DNA from: Skermania sp. ID1734
GTDB taxonomy: Bacteria; Actinomycetota; Actinomycetes; Mycobacteriales; Mycobacteriaceae
DNA: 64,000 bases
Assembly (NCBI RefSeq): GCF_007489285.1
Contig: NZ_VLIY01000010.1
Location: forward strand, 62,001 to 126,000
Reading direction: 5' to 3'
The first letter of the stretch is position 1. Every line of letters begins with the position of its first letter. Shown here in pieces: positions 7,730 through 16,259 of this stretch. Below the pieces are notes generated by a model that was not told the origin of the DNA, did no database searches, and worked only from the letters and a program-made list of their open reading frames with translations. The translations under genes were made by a program, and so were the position numbers.

Positions 7730-9484
7730 TCAGCGAGTGCCCGCACGCAGCGTTGCGGTTTCGGCCCCGCGGATTTCGAAAGTGTCCGGGTCGATGTCGA
7801 CGCCGTAGACCGCGCGCGCGGCGTCGAGGGACACCACACCTTCGCGCACGTCGCGCAGCACCAGCTCGGCGTCGCGCAGATGAGGGTCGCCGAATCCGCC
7901 GCCGCCGCTGGCCACGACCTCGAAGACGTCGCCCTCGTTCAGCGTGTAGAAGGAGTTGGTGTCGATCTGCTCCGGTTCGGCGCCCGGTCGGGTCAGGGTC
8001 AGCGTCTGCACGATGCCGGGTTGGCCGCCGAGAAGTCCCACCGGAGCGGTCTCCGGCCGGAACCCACTGCCGTATGTGGCGCAGGCGATGTCATTGGCCT
8101 GCACGCGCCAGCGGTAGCGCACGCCCAGTCCCCCACGCCACTGGCCACCGCCGGCACTGTCGGGAAGGTATTCGAGTTCCTCGAGCAGGTACGGCGTGTC
8201 CAGCTCGTGAAGTTCAGGGTCCGGGGTACGCAGACCGCCCAAGGTGTTCGCCGGTGACAGGTGGTCCCAGCCGTCGAATCCCTCGGTCGCGCCGCTGCCG
8301 CCCTTGCCCAAGAAATGCAAATCGCCGAACGCCCGCCCGGTGCGGGGGTTCATCCCCATCGTGGCCGGGGTGCACCAGCGTGCCCACCCGGCGTGGGCGC
8401 GGCTCGGAACGGCCTTGGCCATGGCCATCCACACTGTCGCGGCGATCGCTTCGCACGTGGGAACCGTGCAGGCAGCCACCGGTGCCGGGGCGTCGGGATT
8501 GACGATGGACCCCTTGGGGGCAACGATCTCGAGCGGCTCGATCGCACCGCTGTTGTAGCGAATGTCGGGGTCGATGGAGCCGAACAGCGCAAGGTGAGCC
8601 GAGGCCACCGTGTTGGCGATCGGGCTGTTGATAAACCCTTGGGCCTGCGGGTCGCTGGCGCTGAAATCGAAGGTGAGCTTTTCGCCGTCGACCTTGATGG
8701 TCACCGCGACTCGGTAGGGCCGATCCCGGTCGATACCATCGTTGTCGATCAAGGTCTCGGCGCTGTATTCCCCGTCGGGAATGGTGGCGATTTCGGCGCG
8801 AACCTGGCGAGCGCTGGCGCGCATCAGTTCGTCGGTGGCCGCCCGAACCGTTTGGGTGCCATACTTTTTCAGCAATGCGTGCAGCCGACGCTCGCCGATG
8901 GCGGTGGCACCGATCTGGCAGTTCAGCACGCTCTCGACCAGCGACCGCATGCGGACGTTGCTGAGGATGAGTTCCCAAGCGTCCTTGCGCAGTGTGCCGC
9001 GGTCGATGATGCGGACCGGTGGAATGCGAACGCCCTCTTCCTGAACATCGCGGGCACCGGGATTGAACCCGACCACACCCCCGCCGCCGACATCGGCGTT
9101 GTGTCCCTTGGTCATTGCCCAGAAGACGAGTTCGCCGTCGAAGAAGACCGGTCGGGTGATGGTGATGTCGGGCAGGTGGGAGCCGCCGTTGAAGGGGTCG
9201 TTGTGGATGAAGACGTCACCGTCATGAATGTCGTCGCCGAAGAATTCTGCGATGGCGCGCTGGGCAAACGGCGTGGCACCGCCGATCACCGGAATGTAGT
9301 GGGTCTGGGCCACGAGCTGGCAATCCGCACCGAAGATGGAGGTGGCGAAGTCACGTGCCTCCACGAAGATCGGTGAGCGCGACGTGCGCAGCATGGTCTG
9401 GCCGATCTCGCGCGTGATTCCGTCCAGGGCGTTGCCGATCACCGCGACGAGGATGGGATCGGATTTAGTTGGTATCTGGGTCAT
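7730..9484 (-). CDS. HyuB-like subunit (hydantoinase B/oxoprolinase/ketone carboxylase family)
   Basis: The 584-residue protein has the HyuB signatures DPILVAVIGNALDGITREIGQTM, then FIHNDPFNGGSHLPDITITRPVF and GHNADVGG, and a late GEPVGLLGG-like PVGLLGGQPG block. With HyuA it forms ATP-dependent enzymes. Known members open 5-oxoproline or N-methylhydantoin rings or carboxylate acetone and acetophenone. HyuA lies 13 nt upstream. No gamma subunit of acetone carboxylase and no extra acetophenone carboxylase subunits are present, which favours a two-subunit lactamase or imidase, though this is inference. The ATG follows GAAAGGAAA. Confidence 0.88.
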   Translation of the reverse strand: MTQIPTKSDPILVAVIGNALDGITREIGQTMLRTSRSPIFVEARDFATSIFGADCQLVAQTHYIPVIGGATPFAQRAIAEFFGDDIHDGDVFIHNDPFNGGSHLPDITITRPVFFDGELVFWAMTKGHNADVGGGGVVGFNPGARDVQEEGVRIPPVRIIDRGTLRKDAWELILSNVRMRSLVESVLNCQIGATAIGERRLHALLKKYGTQTVRAATDELMRASARQVRAEIATIPDGEYSAETLIDNDGIDRDRPYRVAVTIKVDGEKLTFDFSASDPQAQGFINSPIANTVASAHLALFGSIDPDIRYNSGAIEPLEIVAPKGSIVNPDAPAPVAACTVPTCEAIAATVWMAMAKAVPSRAHAGWARWCTPATMGMNPRTGRAFGDLHFLGKGGSGATEGFDGWDHLSPANTLGGLRTPDPELHELDTPYLLEELEYLPDSAGGGQWRGGLGVRYRWRVQANDIACATYGSGFRPETAPVGLLGGQPGIVQTLTLTRPGAEPEQIDTNSFYTLNEGDVFEVVASGGGGFGDPHLRDAELVLRDVREGVVSLDAARAVYGVDIDPDTFEIRGAETATLRAGTR

Positions 9485-9497
9485 TTCGGATTTCCTT

Positions 9498-11591
9498 TCA
9501 GTCCGCTGCGCGGGCCGGTTCGATGACGTAGGTGCCCTGGGCGTCCACTGTCAGGGTGTAGCCCTCGATGAGGACGACGGTCGTGGTCGGCTGCTCGATG
9601 ACCGCGGGGCCGAAGACGCGGTTGTCCCGTCGAAGCTCGAGACCGTCGTAGACATCCACCTGAATCTCCGAGCCGGAGAAGATGGCTTCGCGGGTGCCCT
9701 TGTGGGCCGCGGACGGATCCTGGCCGGCCGACGGGTCTTCGGCGAGGGCGGGCTTGGTGGTCCGACCGAACGCGGTCAAGCGCACGTTGATCAACTCGGT
9801 GGCCTCCCCCGGCATCGAGTAGCCGTTGAGCGACTCGTGCTTTTCCTCGAAATCGGCAACGAGCTGCTTGAGCGCCGCAGGCGTGAGTTCGCCGTCGAAC
9901 TCCAGCGGCACTTCGATCTCATCGAATTGGCCCACGTAGCGCACATCGGCGGTGAAGATCAGATCGATCGCGTCCGGGTCTACATTTTCCGAGCGCAACG
10001 TGACAATTGCTTCGTCCCGCATCTCCCGATACACCGCGCTGACCCGGCTCAGATCCAGCGAATCCATGTCGGAGACAAAGGTTCTCGCATACATGTGCTT
10101 GAGGTCGGTCAGCAGCGTTCCGACAGCGCAGAACACCGACGACTCGCGGGGGACGATGATGCGGCTGATGCCGAGTTCCTGGGCGATCGGCACGGCGTGG
10201 ATCGGTCCGGCGCCACCGGCTACCACCAGCGTGAATTCGCGGGGGTCGACACCGCGCTTGACCGAGACTGCATTGACGGCCTCGGCCATGGTGGCGTTGA
10301 CCACCCGGTAAATGCCTTCGACCGCTTCGGTGACCGACAGGCCCAACGGTTCGGCAACCTTCTCCTCGACTGCCTTGCGGGCGGCGTCGACGTCGAGGGT
10401 GAATGCGCCATCGCCGAACAGGTCTGGGTTCAGGTAGCCCATGAGTAGTTCGGCGTCGGTGGTGGTGGGGTTCTGCCCACCCCGGCCGTAGCAGGCGGGA
10501 CCGGGTGTGGCGGTGGCGCTTTGGGGTCCGACGCGCAGGATGCCGCCGGAGTCCACCCACACCAGAGAACCCCCGCCCGCACCCACGGTGTGGATGTCGA
10601 GCATCGGCAGGGCCACCCGATAGCCGCCGATCTCGCTGTCGCTGGTGAGCAGTGGTTTGCCATCGCGGACGAGTGCCACATCGAAGCTGGTGCCGCCCAT
10701 GTCCACGGTGATGACATCCTCCGAACCGTGGCGGCGGGCGTACTGCAGGGCTGCTTCCGGTGCGGCAGCCGGTCCGGACATCAGCGCGTTGACGGCCATC
10801 TCGCTGGCGATTTCGGGCGACATCACCCCGCCGTTGGACTGCACGATGAGCAAGGTGCCGCCGAAGCCGCGGTCGGCCAACTGCCGTTTGATGTTGGCCA
10901 GGTACTTCTGCAACTTCGGGCCGACAAACGCATTCAGCACCGTTGTGCTGTGCCGCTCGTAGGCGCGAATCTGCGGCAGCACGTCGCTCGAAATCGTGAC
11001 GAAGGCGTCCGGGAGCTCTTCGCGCAGAATTTCCGCGGTCCGTTGCTCGTGAGCAGGATCTAGGAAGGACCACAGGTAGGAGATCGCCACGGCGTCGACG
11101 CCTTGGTCCCGGAACAGCTGGGCAGCCGCTCGGACGTCATCCTCATTCAGCGTGACGAGCTCATTGCCCAACACGTCGATACGTTCGCGCACGGTGGCCA
11201 CGAGGTCGCGGGGCACGAGGGGAACGGGCGGGGCGTACTTCGAGTCGTTCTGGCGGTCCCGGATCCCGCGGCGCATGTTCAGCAGATCCCGGAATCCGCG
11301 CGTCGTGACGAAGCCGGTCTTCGCGCCTTGGCGGGTGAGGACGGCGTTGGTCGCGATCGTCGTGCCGTGCACGATCGCGGACACGCCGCTGAGGAACTCT
11401 TCCAGCGATTCGCCGACAGCGTCCGCCGCCTTGGTCAATCCGTTCAGCAAACCGACCGACGGGTCGTGTGGCGTGGTGGGCGACTTGTAGATCCGCCCCT
11501 GCCCGTCCCCCTCGACCACGAAGAGATCGGTAAAGGTGCCCCCGATATCTATCCCGACCCGTCGACCGGTCGTGTTGCTTGTATTAACCAT
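9498..11591 (-). CDS. HyuA-like ATPase subunit (hydantoinase A/oxoprolinase/ketone carboxylase family)
   Basis: The protein has 697 residues, the normal HyuA length. The N-terminus carries the ASKHA phosphate loop RVGIDIGGTFTDLFVV. Further motifs are SGVSAIVHGTTIATNAVL, the VDMGGTSFDVALV loop near residue 290, and GGAGPIHAVPIAQELG. It should activate a carbonyl by phosphorylation for hydrolysis or carboxylation by the HyuAB complex. It is the first gene of the six-gene minus-strand unit and starts at an ATG after CGGAGAG. About 210 nt of promoter-sized space separate it from the IclR gene upstream. Confidence 0.9.
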   Translation of the reverse strand: MVNTSNTTGRRVGIDIGGTFTDLFVVEGDGQGRIYKSPTTPHDPSVGLLNGLTKAADAVGESLEEFLSGVSAIVHGTTIATNAVLTRQGAKTGFVTTRGFRDLLNMRRGIRDRQNDSKYAPPVPLVPRDLVATVRERIDVLGNELVTLNEDDVRAAAQLFRDQGVDAVAISYLWSFLDPAHEQRTAEILREELPDAFVTISSDVLPQIRAYERHSTTVLNAFVGPKLQKYLANIKRQLADRGFGGTLLIVQSNGGVMSPEIASEMAVNALMSGPAAAPEAALQYARRHGSEDVITVDMGGTSFDVALVRDGKPLLTSDSEIGGYRVALPMLDIHTVGAGGGSLVWVDSGGILRVGPQSATATPGPACYGRGGQNPTTTDAELLMGYLNPDLFGDGAFTLDVDAARKAVEEKVAEPLGLSVTEAVEGIYRVVNATMAEAVNAVSVKRGVDPREFTLVVAGGAGPIHAVPIAQELGISRIIVPRESSVFCAVGTLLTDLKHMYARTFVSDMDSLDLSRVSAVYREMRDEAIVTLRSENVDPDAIDLIFTADVRYVGQFDEIEVPLEFDGELTPAALKQLVADFEEKHESLNGYSMPGEATELINVRLTAFGRTTKPALAEDPSAGQDPSAAHKGTREAIFSGSEIQVDVYDGLELRRDNRVFGPAVIEQPTTTVVLIEGYTLTVDAQGTYVIEPARAAD

Positions 11592-11760
11592 CGAGACTCT
11601 CCGTAAATGATCGGCGTGGACATTTTTCAGGCATGACGAATAACCGTGGGCGCAATAAGCGACGAATTTGAGGGAAAATCAATCGAGCGGTGAGTGGAAT
11701 TTTCGGTTGAAATCTCTCTGCGAAAAAATGTAACCGGCCTCACAAGACGGCCGCAACGGT

Positions 11761-11786
11761 CCCGTTCGGCTGAGCCGAACAACGGG
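11761..11786 (-). terminator. hairpin just downstream of the first IclR gene
   Basis: GTTCGGC (11764-11770) and GCCGAAC (11774-11780) form a perfect stem with a 3-nt loop, flanked by partly pairing CCC and GGG. It lies 15 nt past the IclR stop on the minus strand and so probably separates the regulator transcript from the hyuA operon. There is no U-tract. Confidence 0.45.
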
Positions 11787-11800
11787 TGCGCTCGGGACGC

Positions 11801-12559
11801 CTAGCGCTGGTCGAGACCGAAATCCTTCGGGCGAGACAGGCGTTGGGCGGCGTCGACAATCGCCTGGGCGTAGGTATCGCCGTGCGTGAGCTGGCGATAT
11901 TCGAGAAAGCTCATGCTCAAGGCCCACGTCACATCGCCGTCGGCATTGCGGACCGGCGCAGCGACACAGCACATGCCCTCGACCGTCTCCTCCACGTCGA
12001 GGCCATAGCCACGCTCGCGGACGATGGCCAGTTCCGACTCCAACACGGGCAGCGATCCGATGGAATGCTCGGTCAGCCGGGCCATTTCTTTGCCGGCATA
12101 TATGTTGCGCACTTCGCCGGGCGGTAGATGGCTCAACAGAACCTTGCCGGCCGCGGTGCAGTGCGCCGGCAGTCGCTCGCCCACCCGAGTCAGGTTGACG
12201 TGCACGCCGGTGCGAGGAGAAATCTTCTCCAGATAGACCACCTCGTTGCGGTAACGCGAAACCAGTTGAACGGTCTCGTTGTACGTCTCGACGAGCTTGG
12301 CCATTTCCACGCGGGCAGGGCCGGAGATCTCCGATGTCATGCGGGCCCGCAGTCCCCACTGAAACGCCCGCCACCCCAGCCGGTACCGGCCTCGTGTGGT
12401 ACGCCGCAGCAGCCCTAGCCCCGTCATAGCCTGCATGTATTCCCACACTGTGGTTTTCGGCAGCTGCAACGCGCGGCAGACCTCAGTGACGCTCCACTCG
12501 GGAACATCGGAGCAAAAAAGATCCAGGACCTGCGTGGCCCGTTCCAGTCCGTCGATCAC
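11801..12559 (-). CDS. IclR family transcriptional regulator
   Basis: The 252-residue protein has an N-terminal winged helix (WSVTEVCRALQLPKTTVWEYMQAM) and a C-terminal IclR effector domain containing LPAHCTAAGKVLLSHLPPGEV and VEGMCCVAAPVRNADGDV. IclR proteins bind small aromatic or aliphatic acids. It lies directly upstream of the hyuA-containing unit and is probably its regulator. The GTG start at 12559 follows GGGAGGG. The second IclR gene is 63 nt upstream on the same strand. The helix-turn-helix is somewhat divergent from the usual DIA-x-x-x-GLxKST form. Confidence 0.9.
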   Translation of the reverse strand: MIDGLERATQVLDLFCSDVPEWSVTEVCRALQLPKTTVWEYMQAMTGLGLLRRTTRGRYRLGWRAFQWGLRARMTSEISGPARVEMAKLVETYNETVQLVSRYRNEVVYLEKISPRTGVHVNLTRVGERLPAHCTAAGKVLLSHLPPGEVRNIYAGKEMARLTEHSIGSLPVLESELAIVRERGYGLDVEETVEGMCCVAAPVRNADGDVTWALSMSFLEYRQLTHGDTYAQAIVDAAQRLSRPKDFGLDQR

Positions 12560-12622
12560 TGCGCAGCCCTCCCGAGCATGCGGTGGACGATACTCGCCGG
12601 GACGCTGCGGGGTCCTTACCTT

Positions 12623-13384
12623 TCAGCGGAGCCGTTCGCGGCGGACCAACGTGCTGCTCAGGCCGGTCGCCGCGGCTCGCACAGTGGCGGCATTGGCCTC
12701 CGGCCGGAATCGGTTCGTGGGACCGGTCACGCTTATCGCCGCAAGCAGTTGCGCTTCGGGCCCGAAGACCGGGGCGGCCACGCAGGCGATGCCCAGCGCG
12801 GACTCTTCGCGTTCATAGGCCACGCCGGTCTTGACGACCTGGGAAAGTTGGCGCCGCAGCATCCCCGGCGCCACCACCGTGTGCGGGGTGCGGCGGACCA
12901 GCGGCCCCGACAGCACCTCCCGGCGCAGTTGCGGGTCGGCATTCGCGAGCAATGCCTTGCCAATGCCGGTGCAGTACAGCGGCATTCGACCTCCCGCCCG
13001 CGACGGCGACTTCGCCTGCCGGTGGCCGCCGAGCTTGGCCACATACACCACGTCGTGGCCTTCCAGCACGCCCAGATGCACCGTCTCGTGGGTGCGTTCG
13101 TAGATGTCTTGCAGGAACGGCATGGCCAGCTCGAGCAGTCCGCGTTCGAGCGATGCCATCATGCCCAGCTCGAACAGCCCGCCGCTGAGGCGGTAACCGC
13201 TCCCAGTGCGGTCGAGCAGCCGATTGGCGACGAGCTCGCCAGCGAGCCGGTGCACTGTCGCTTTGTGTAGCCCGGTTCGCCGAACCAGCTCCGCGAGTCC
13301 GAGCACCTGATCGTCGGGGCGAAACGCGCGCAGGATGGTCACCGCCTTACCCAGCACGGTGTCGAGGTCGGCCGCGTCGCTCAC
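12623..13384 (-). CDS. IclR family transcriptional regulator (second copy, unlike the first)
   Basis: This 253-residue IclR protein has the standard helix-turn-helix LGLAELVRRTGLHKATVHRLAGELV and an effector domain with MPLYCTGIGKALLA and ESALGIACVAAPVFG. It differs clearly in sequence from the neighbouring IclR protein. It is divergent from the hydratase gene across 60 nt, so it is the likely controller of the hydratase-dehydrogenase-aldolase arm. The GTG at 13384 was used as start. Confidence 0.9.
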   Translation of the reverse strand: MSDAADLDTVLGKAVTILRAFRPDDQVLGLAELVRRTGLHKATVHRLAGELVANRLLDRTGSGYRLSGGLFELGMMASLERGLLELAMPFLQDIYERTHETVHLGVLEGHDVVYVAKLGGHRQAKSPSRAGGRMPLYCTGIGKALLANADPQLRREVLSGPLVRRTPHTVVAPGMLRRQLSQVVKTGVAYEREESALGIACVAAPVFGPEAQLLAAISVTGPTNRFRPEANAATVRAAATGLSSTLVRRERLR

Positions 13385-13444
13385 CCGGCGATCGTATCGC
13401 TGAGTGAGACACTGCCCTGTTCTTCGGCTGCGCCTACCCGCACA
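13385..13444. promoter_or_regulatory. divergent promoter region with short dyad
   Basis: The 60-nt spacer between the IclR gene and the hydratase gene must contain both promoters. GCGAT-CGT-ATCGC at 13388-13400 is a perfect 5-nt dyad close to the IclR start and could be an operator. The dyad is short, and it may be chance in high-GC DNA. Confidence 0.35.
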
Positions 13445-14278
13445 GTGAATGCCATGACCGAATCCACCACCTTCGCAGTGGCCTCCGAAACCGACATCGT
13501 GGCGGCCGCAGACCGACTCGCCAACGCCGCGGCAACCGGCGTCCCGTGTGCACCGGTACGGGACCTGATCGGCTCAGAGAATCTCGCCGCCGCATATGCC
13601 GTGCAGCGTCACCTCGTCACGCGACGCGAAAATTCCGGCGCGTCCGTGGTTGGGCGCAAGGTTGGGCTCACGTCGGTGGCGGTACAACGCCAACTCGGCG
13701 TCGACCAGCCAGATCTCGGAGTGCTTTTCGACGATATGGCCTACGCCGACGGCGACACGGTGCCGATCGGGACGCTGCTGCAGCCCAAGGTCGAGGCGGA
13801 AGTCGCGTTCGTGCTCGGCGCCGATCTCGTCGACGGGCCATTGGATGCAGCCCAAGTGCGGGACGCGATCGACTCCGTCGTTGCCGCGCTGGAAATTTGC
13901 GACAGCCGCATCGCGTCATGGGATATCCGCTTCGCCGACACCGTGGCCGACAACGCGTCGTCGGGCGCGTATGTCCTTGGCTCGCAGCATTTTACGTTGG
14001 ACGACGTCGAGCCCGTCGACGTTGTCATGTCGATGAGTATCGACGGGCAAGAGGTGTCCACCGGCACGGGGGCAGCATGTCTGGGTGATCCGATCGCGGC
14101 GGTGGTGTGGCTTGCCCGGACTGCCCGCGACTTCGGGCAGCCGCTACGAGCGGGTCAGGTGGTGCTGTCCGGGGCGTTGGGCCCCATGGCATCTGCCGCG
14201 GCCGGTAACCACGTCACGGCCACCCTGTCCGGGCTCGGCACGGTGAGTGTCCGCTTCGCTGAAGGAGTTCAGAAATGA
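13445..14278 (+). CDS. 2-hydroxypenta-2,4-dienoate (2-keto-4-pentenoate) hydratase
   Basis: The 277-residue protein belongs to the MhpD/HpaH/4-oxalocrotonate decarboxylase family. The metal-binding glutamates are visible in [13 protein letters not shown] (Glu117 and Glu119), with the upstream [23 protein letters not shown] and the later [11 protein letters not shown] block. It should hydrate 2-hydroxypenta-2,4-dienoate to 4-hydroxy-2-oxovalerate. It is the first gene of a three-gene unit with 4-nt overlaps. The start could be the GTG at 13445 or the ATG at 13454; neither has a convincing ribosome-binding site, so the transcript may be leaderless or nearly so. A decarboxylase function is less likely given its neighbours. 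Confidence 0.87.
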   Translation: MNAMTESTTFAVASETDIVAAADRLANAAATGVPCAPVRDLIGSENLAAAYAVQRHLVTRRENSGASVVGRKVGLTSVAVQRQLGVDQPDLGVLFDDMAYADGDTVPIGTLLQPKVEAEVAFVLGADLVDGPLDAAQVRDAIDSVVAALEICDSRIASWDIRFADTVADNASSGAYVLGSQHFTLDDVEPVDVVMSMSIDGQEVSTGTGAACLGDPIAAVVWLARTARDFGQPLRAGQVVLSGALGPMASAAAGNHVTATLSGLGTVSVRFAEGVQK

Positions 14279-15234
14279 CCAGCACAGGAACCAACAAGGT
14301 GAAGGTCGCGATCATCGGATCCGGCAACATCGGCACCGACCTGATGATCAAGGTGTTGCGCAACTCGGAGTACCTGGAAATGGGCGCCATGGTGGGCATC
14401 GACCCCGCATCCGACGGCCTGGCGCGAGCTAGCAGGCTCGGGGTGCCGACGACCGCCGACGGCGTCGAAGGACTGATCGCGATGGCGGGATTCGACGAGA
14501 TCGAGATCGTCTTCGATGCCACCTCGGCCAAGGCCCACATCGCCAACGACGCCCGGTTGCGGCCCCTCGGCAAGCGGTTGATCGATCTGACCCCGGCGGC
14601 GATCGGGCCCTACGTCGTTCCCGCGGTCAATGCCGACGACCACCTCGATGCGCCCAACGTCAACATGGTGACCTGCGGCGGACAGGCCACTATCCCCATA
14701 GTTGCCGCGGTGGCGCGGGTGGTTCCGGTCGCCTACGCCGAGATCGTCGCATCGATCGCGTCGAAGTCGGCCGGGCCCGGTACGCGCGCCAACATCGACG
14801 AGTTCACCGAAACCACTTCCCAGGCAATCGTTTCCGTGGGCGGCGCCCGCCGCGGCAAGGCGATCATCATCCTCAACCCCGCCGAACCCCCGCTGGTCAT
14901 GCGCGACACAGTGTTCTGTCTGGTCAATGCCCCCGATCCGGGTATGCACGACGAGATCCGCAGGTCTGTGGAGAAGATGGTCGCCGACGTCGCCGCCTAC
15001 GTTCCGGGCTACCGGCTCAAGCAGCAGGTTCAGATCGCCGAGATTCCCGCCGACCAACCGATCGAGACGCTGCTCGCCGACCCGCACCGACCCACCCACC
15101 AAGTCTCGGTGTTCCTCGAGGTCGAGGGCGCCGCGCACTACCTACCCGCCTACGCCGGCAACCTCGACATCATGACCTCTGCTGGACTGCAGGTCGCCGA
15201 GCGAATCGCCGCGCTGAACGGAGTTTCCCGATGA
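14275..15234 (+). CDS. acetaldehyde dehydrogenase (acylating)
   Basis: The 319-residue enzyme has the Rossmann motif [12 protein letters not shown] (about 14-25), the catalytic Cys134 in [12 protein letters not shown], and [16 protein letters not shown] typical of MhpF/BphJ/HsaG. It oxidises acetaldehyde to acetyl-CoA with NAD+, normally channelled from the partner aldolase. It overlaps the hydratase by ATGA and the aldolase by ATGA, so the three are translationally coupled. Confidence 0.95.
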   Translation: MTSTGTNKVKVAIIGSGNIGTDLMIKVLRNSEYLEMGAMVGIDPASDGLARASRLGVPTTADGVEGLIAMAGFDEIEIVFDATSAKAHIANDARLRPLGKRLIDLTPAAIGPYVVPAVNADDHLDAPNVNMVTCGGQATIPIVAAVARVVPVAYAEIVASIASKSAGPGTRANIDEFTETTSQAIVSVGGARRGKAIIILNPAEPPLVMRDTVFCLVNAPDPGMHDEIRRSVEKMVADVAAYVPGYRLKQQVQIAEIPADQPIETLLADPHRPTHQVSVFLEVEGAAHYLPAYAGNLDIMTSAGLQVAERIAALNGVSR

Positions 15235-16259
15235 GCCAGCCAACCCTGTACATCCAGGACGTCACCCTGCGCGACGGCATGCACGCGGTCCGGCACCGGA
15301 TCACCCCAACCGATGTCCGACGGATCGTGACCGCGCTCGACGCCGCCGGCGTGGACGCGATCGAGGTCGCCCACGGCGACGGACTGTCCGGCGGGTCGGC
15401 GAACTACGGGCCGGGCTCCCACACCGACTGGGAATGGATCGAGGCCGCCGCCGACGTGCTCGAACGCGCCCGGCTCACTACGCTGCTGCTGCCCGGTGTC
15501 GGCACCGTGCACGACCTGCACCGCGCCTACGACCTCGGAGTCCGGTCGGTCCGAGTGGCCACACATTGCACCGAGGCCGACGTCTCCGCCCAGCACATCG
15601 CCACCGCCCGCGAGATCGGCATGGACGTCTCGGGTTTCCTGATGATGAGCCACATGGCACCGGCCGACGAGCTGGCCAAACAGGCCAAGCTGATGGAATC
15701 CTATGGCGCACACTGTGTCTACGTCACCGACTCCGGCGGTCGGCTCACCATGTCCGGCGTCGCCGAGCGGGTGCGCGCCTACCGCGACCTTCTCGATGCG
15801 GGTACCGAGATCGGCATCCACGCGCACGAGAACCTGTCCCTGTCTGTCGCGAATTCCGTTGTCGCCGTGGAAAACGGAGTGACCCGCGTGGACGCGTCGC
15901 TGGCCGGTCACGGCGCCGGCGCTGGCAATTGCCCGATCGAGGCCTTCATCGCCGTGGCCGACCTGTATGGATTCAAGCACGGCTGCAACGTCTTTGCGCT
16001 GCAGGATGCTGCGGACGACATTGTCCGGCCGCTGCAGGACCGTCCGGTCCGGGTTGACCGAGAGACGTTGACGCTCGGCTATGCCGGGGTGTACTCGAGC
16101 TTCCTGCGTCATGCCGAGGCGGCATCGCAGCGCTACGGCATCGATGTGCGCACACTGCTCATGGAGGCCGGACGTCGCAGGCTCGTCGGCGGCCAAGAAG
16201 ACATGATCGTCGACATCGCACTTACTTTGGCCGCCGAGCGCGAGACACAGCCAGTCTGA
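15231..16259 (+). CDS. 4-hydroxy-2-oxovalerate aldolase
   Basis: The 342-residue enzyme shows TLRDGMH with Arg14, Asp15 and His18 matching the catalytic Arg, metal Asp and base His of DmpG-type aldolases. The metal His pair is in [10 protein letters not shown] (His197 and His199). It cleaves 4-hydroxy-2-oxovalerate to pyruvate and acetaldehyde, working in complex with the dehydrogenase encoded just upstream. Its 3' end overlaps the convergent SRPBCC/thiolase-like gene by 38 nt. Confidence 0.95.
   Translation: MSQPTLYIQDVTLRDGMHAVRHRITPTDVRRIVTALDAAGVDAIEVAHGDGLSGGSANYGPGSHTDWEWIEAAADVLERARLTTLLLPGVGTVHDLHRAYDLGVRSVRVATHCTEADVSAQHIATAREIGMDVSGFLMMSHMAPADELAKQAKLMESYGAHCVYVTDSGGRLTMSGVAERVRAYRDLLDAGTEIGIHAHENLSLSVANSVVAVENGVTRVDASLAGHGAGAGNCPIEAFIAVADLYGFKHGCNVFALQDAADDIVRPLQDRPVRVDRETLTLGYAGVYSSFLRHAEAASQRYGIDVRTLLMEAGRRRLVGGQEDMIVDIALTLAAERETQPV

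Noticed and set aside
7730-11591. HyuAB considered as acetone or acetophenone carboxylase.
   Set aside because: The additional subunits required by those enzymes are not present, so only the broader family name is supported.
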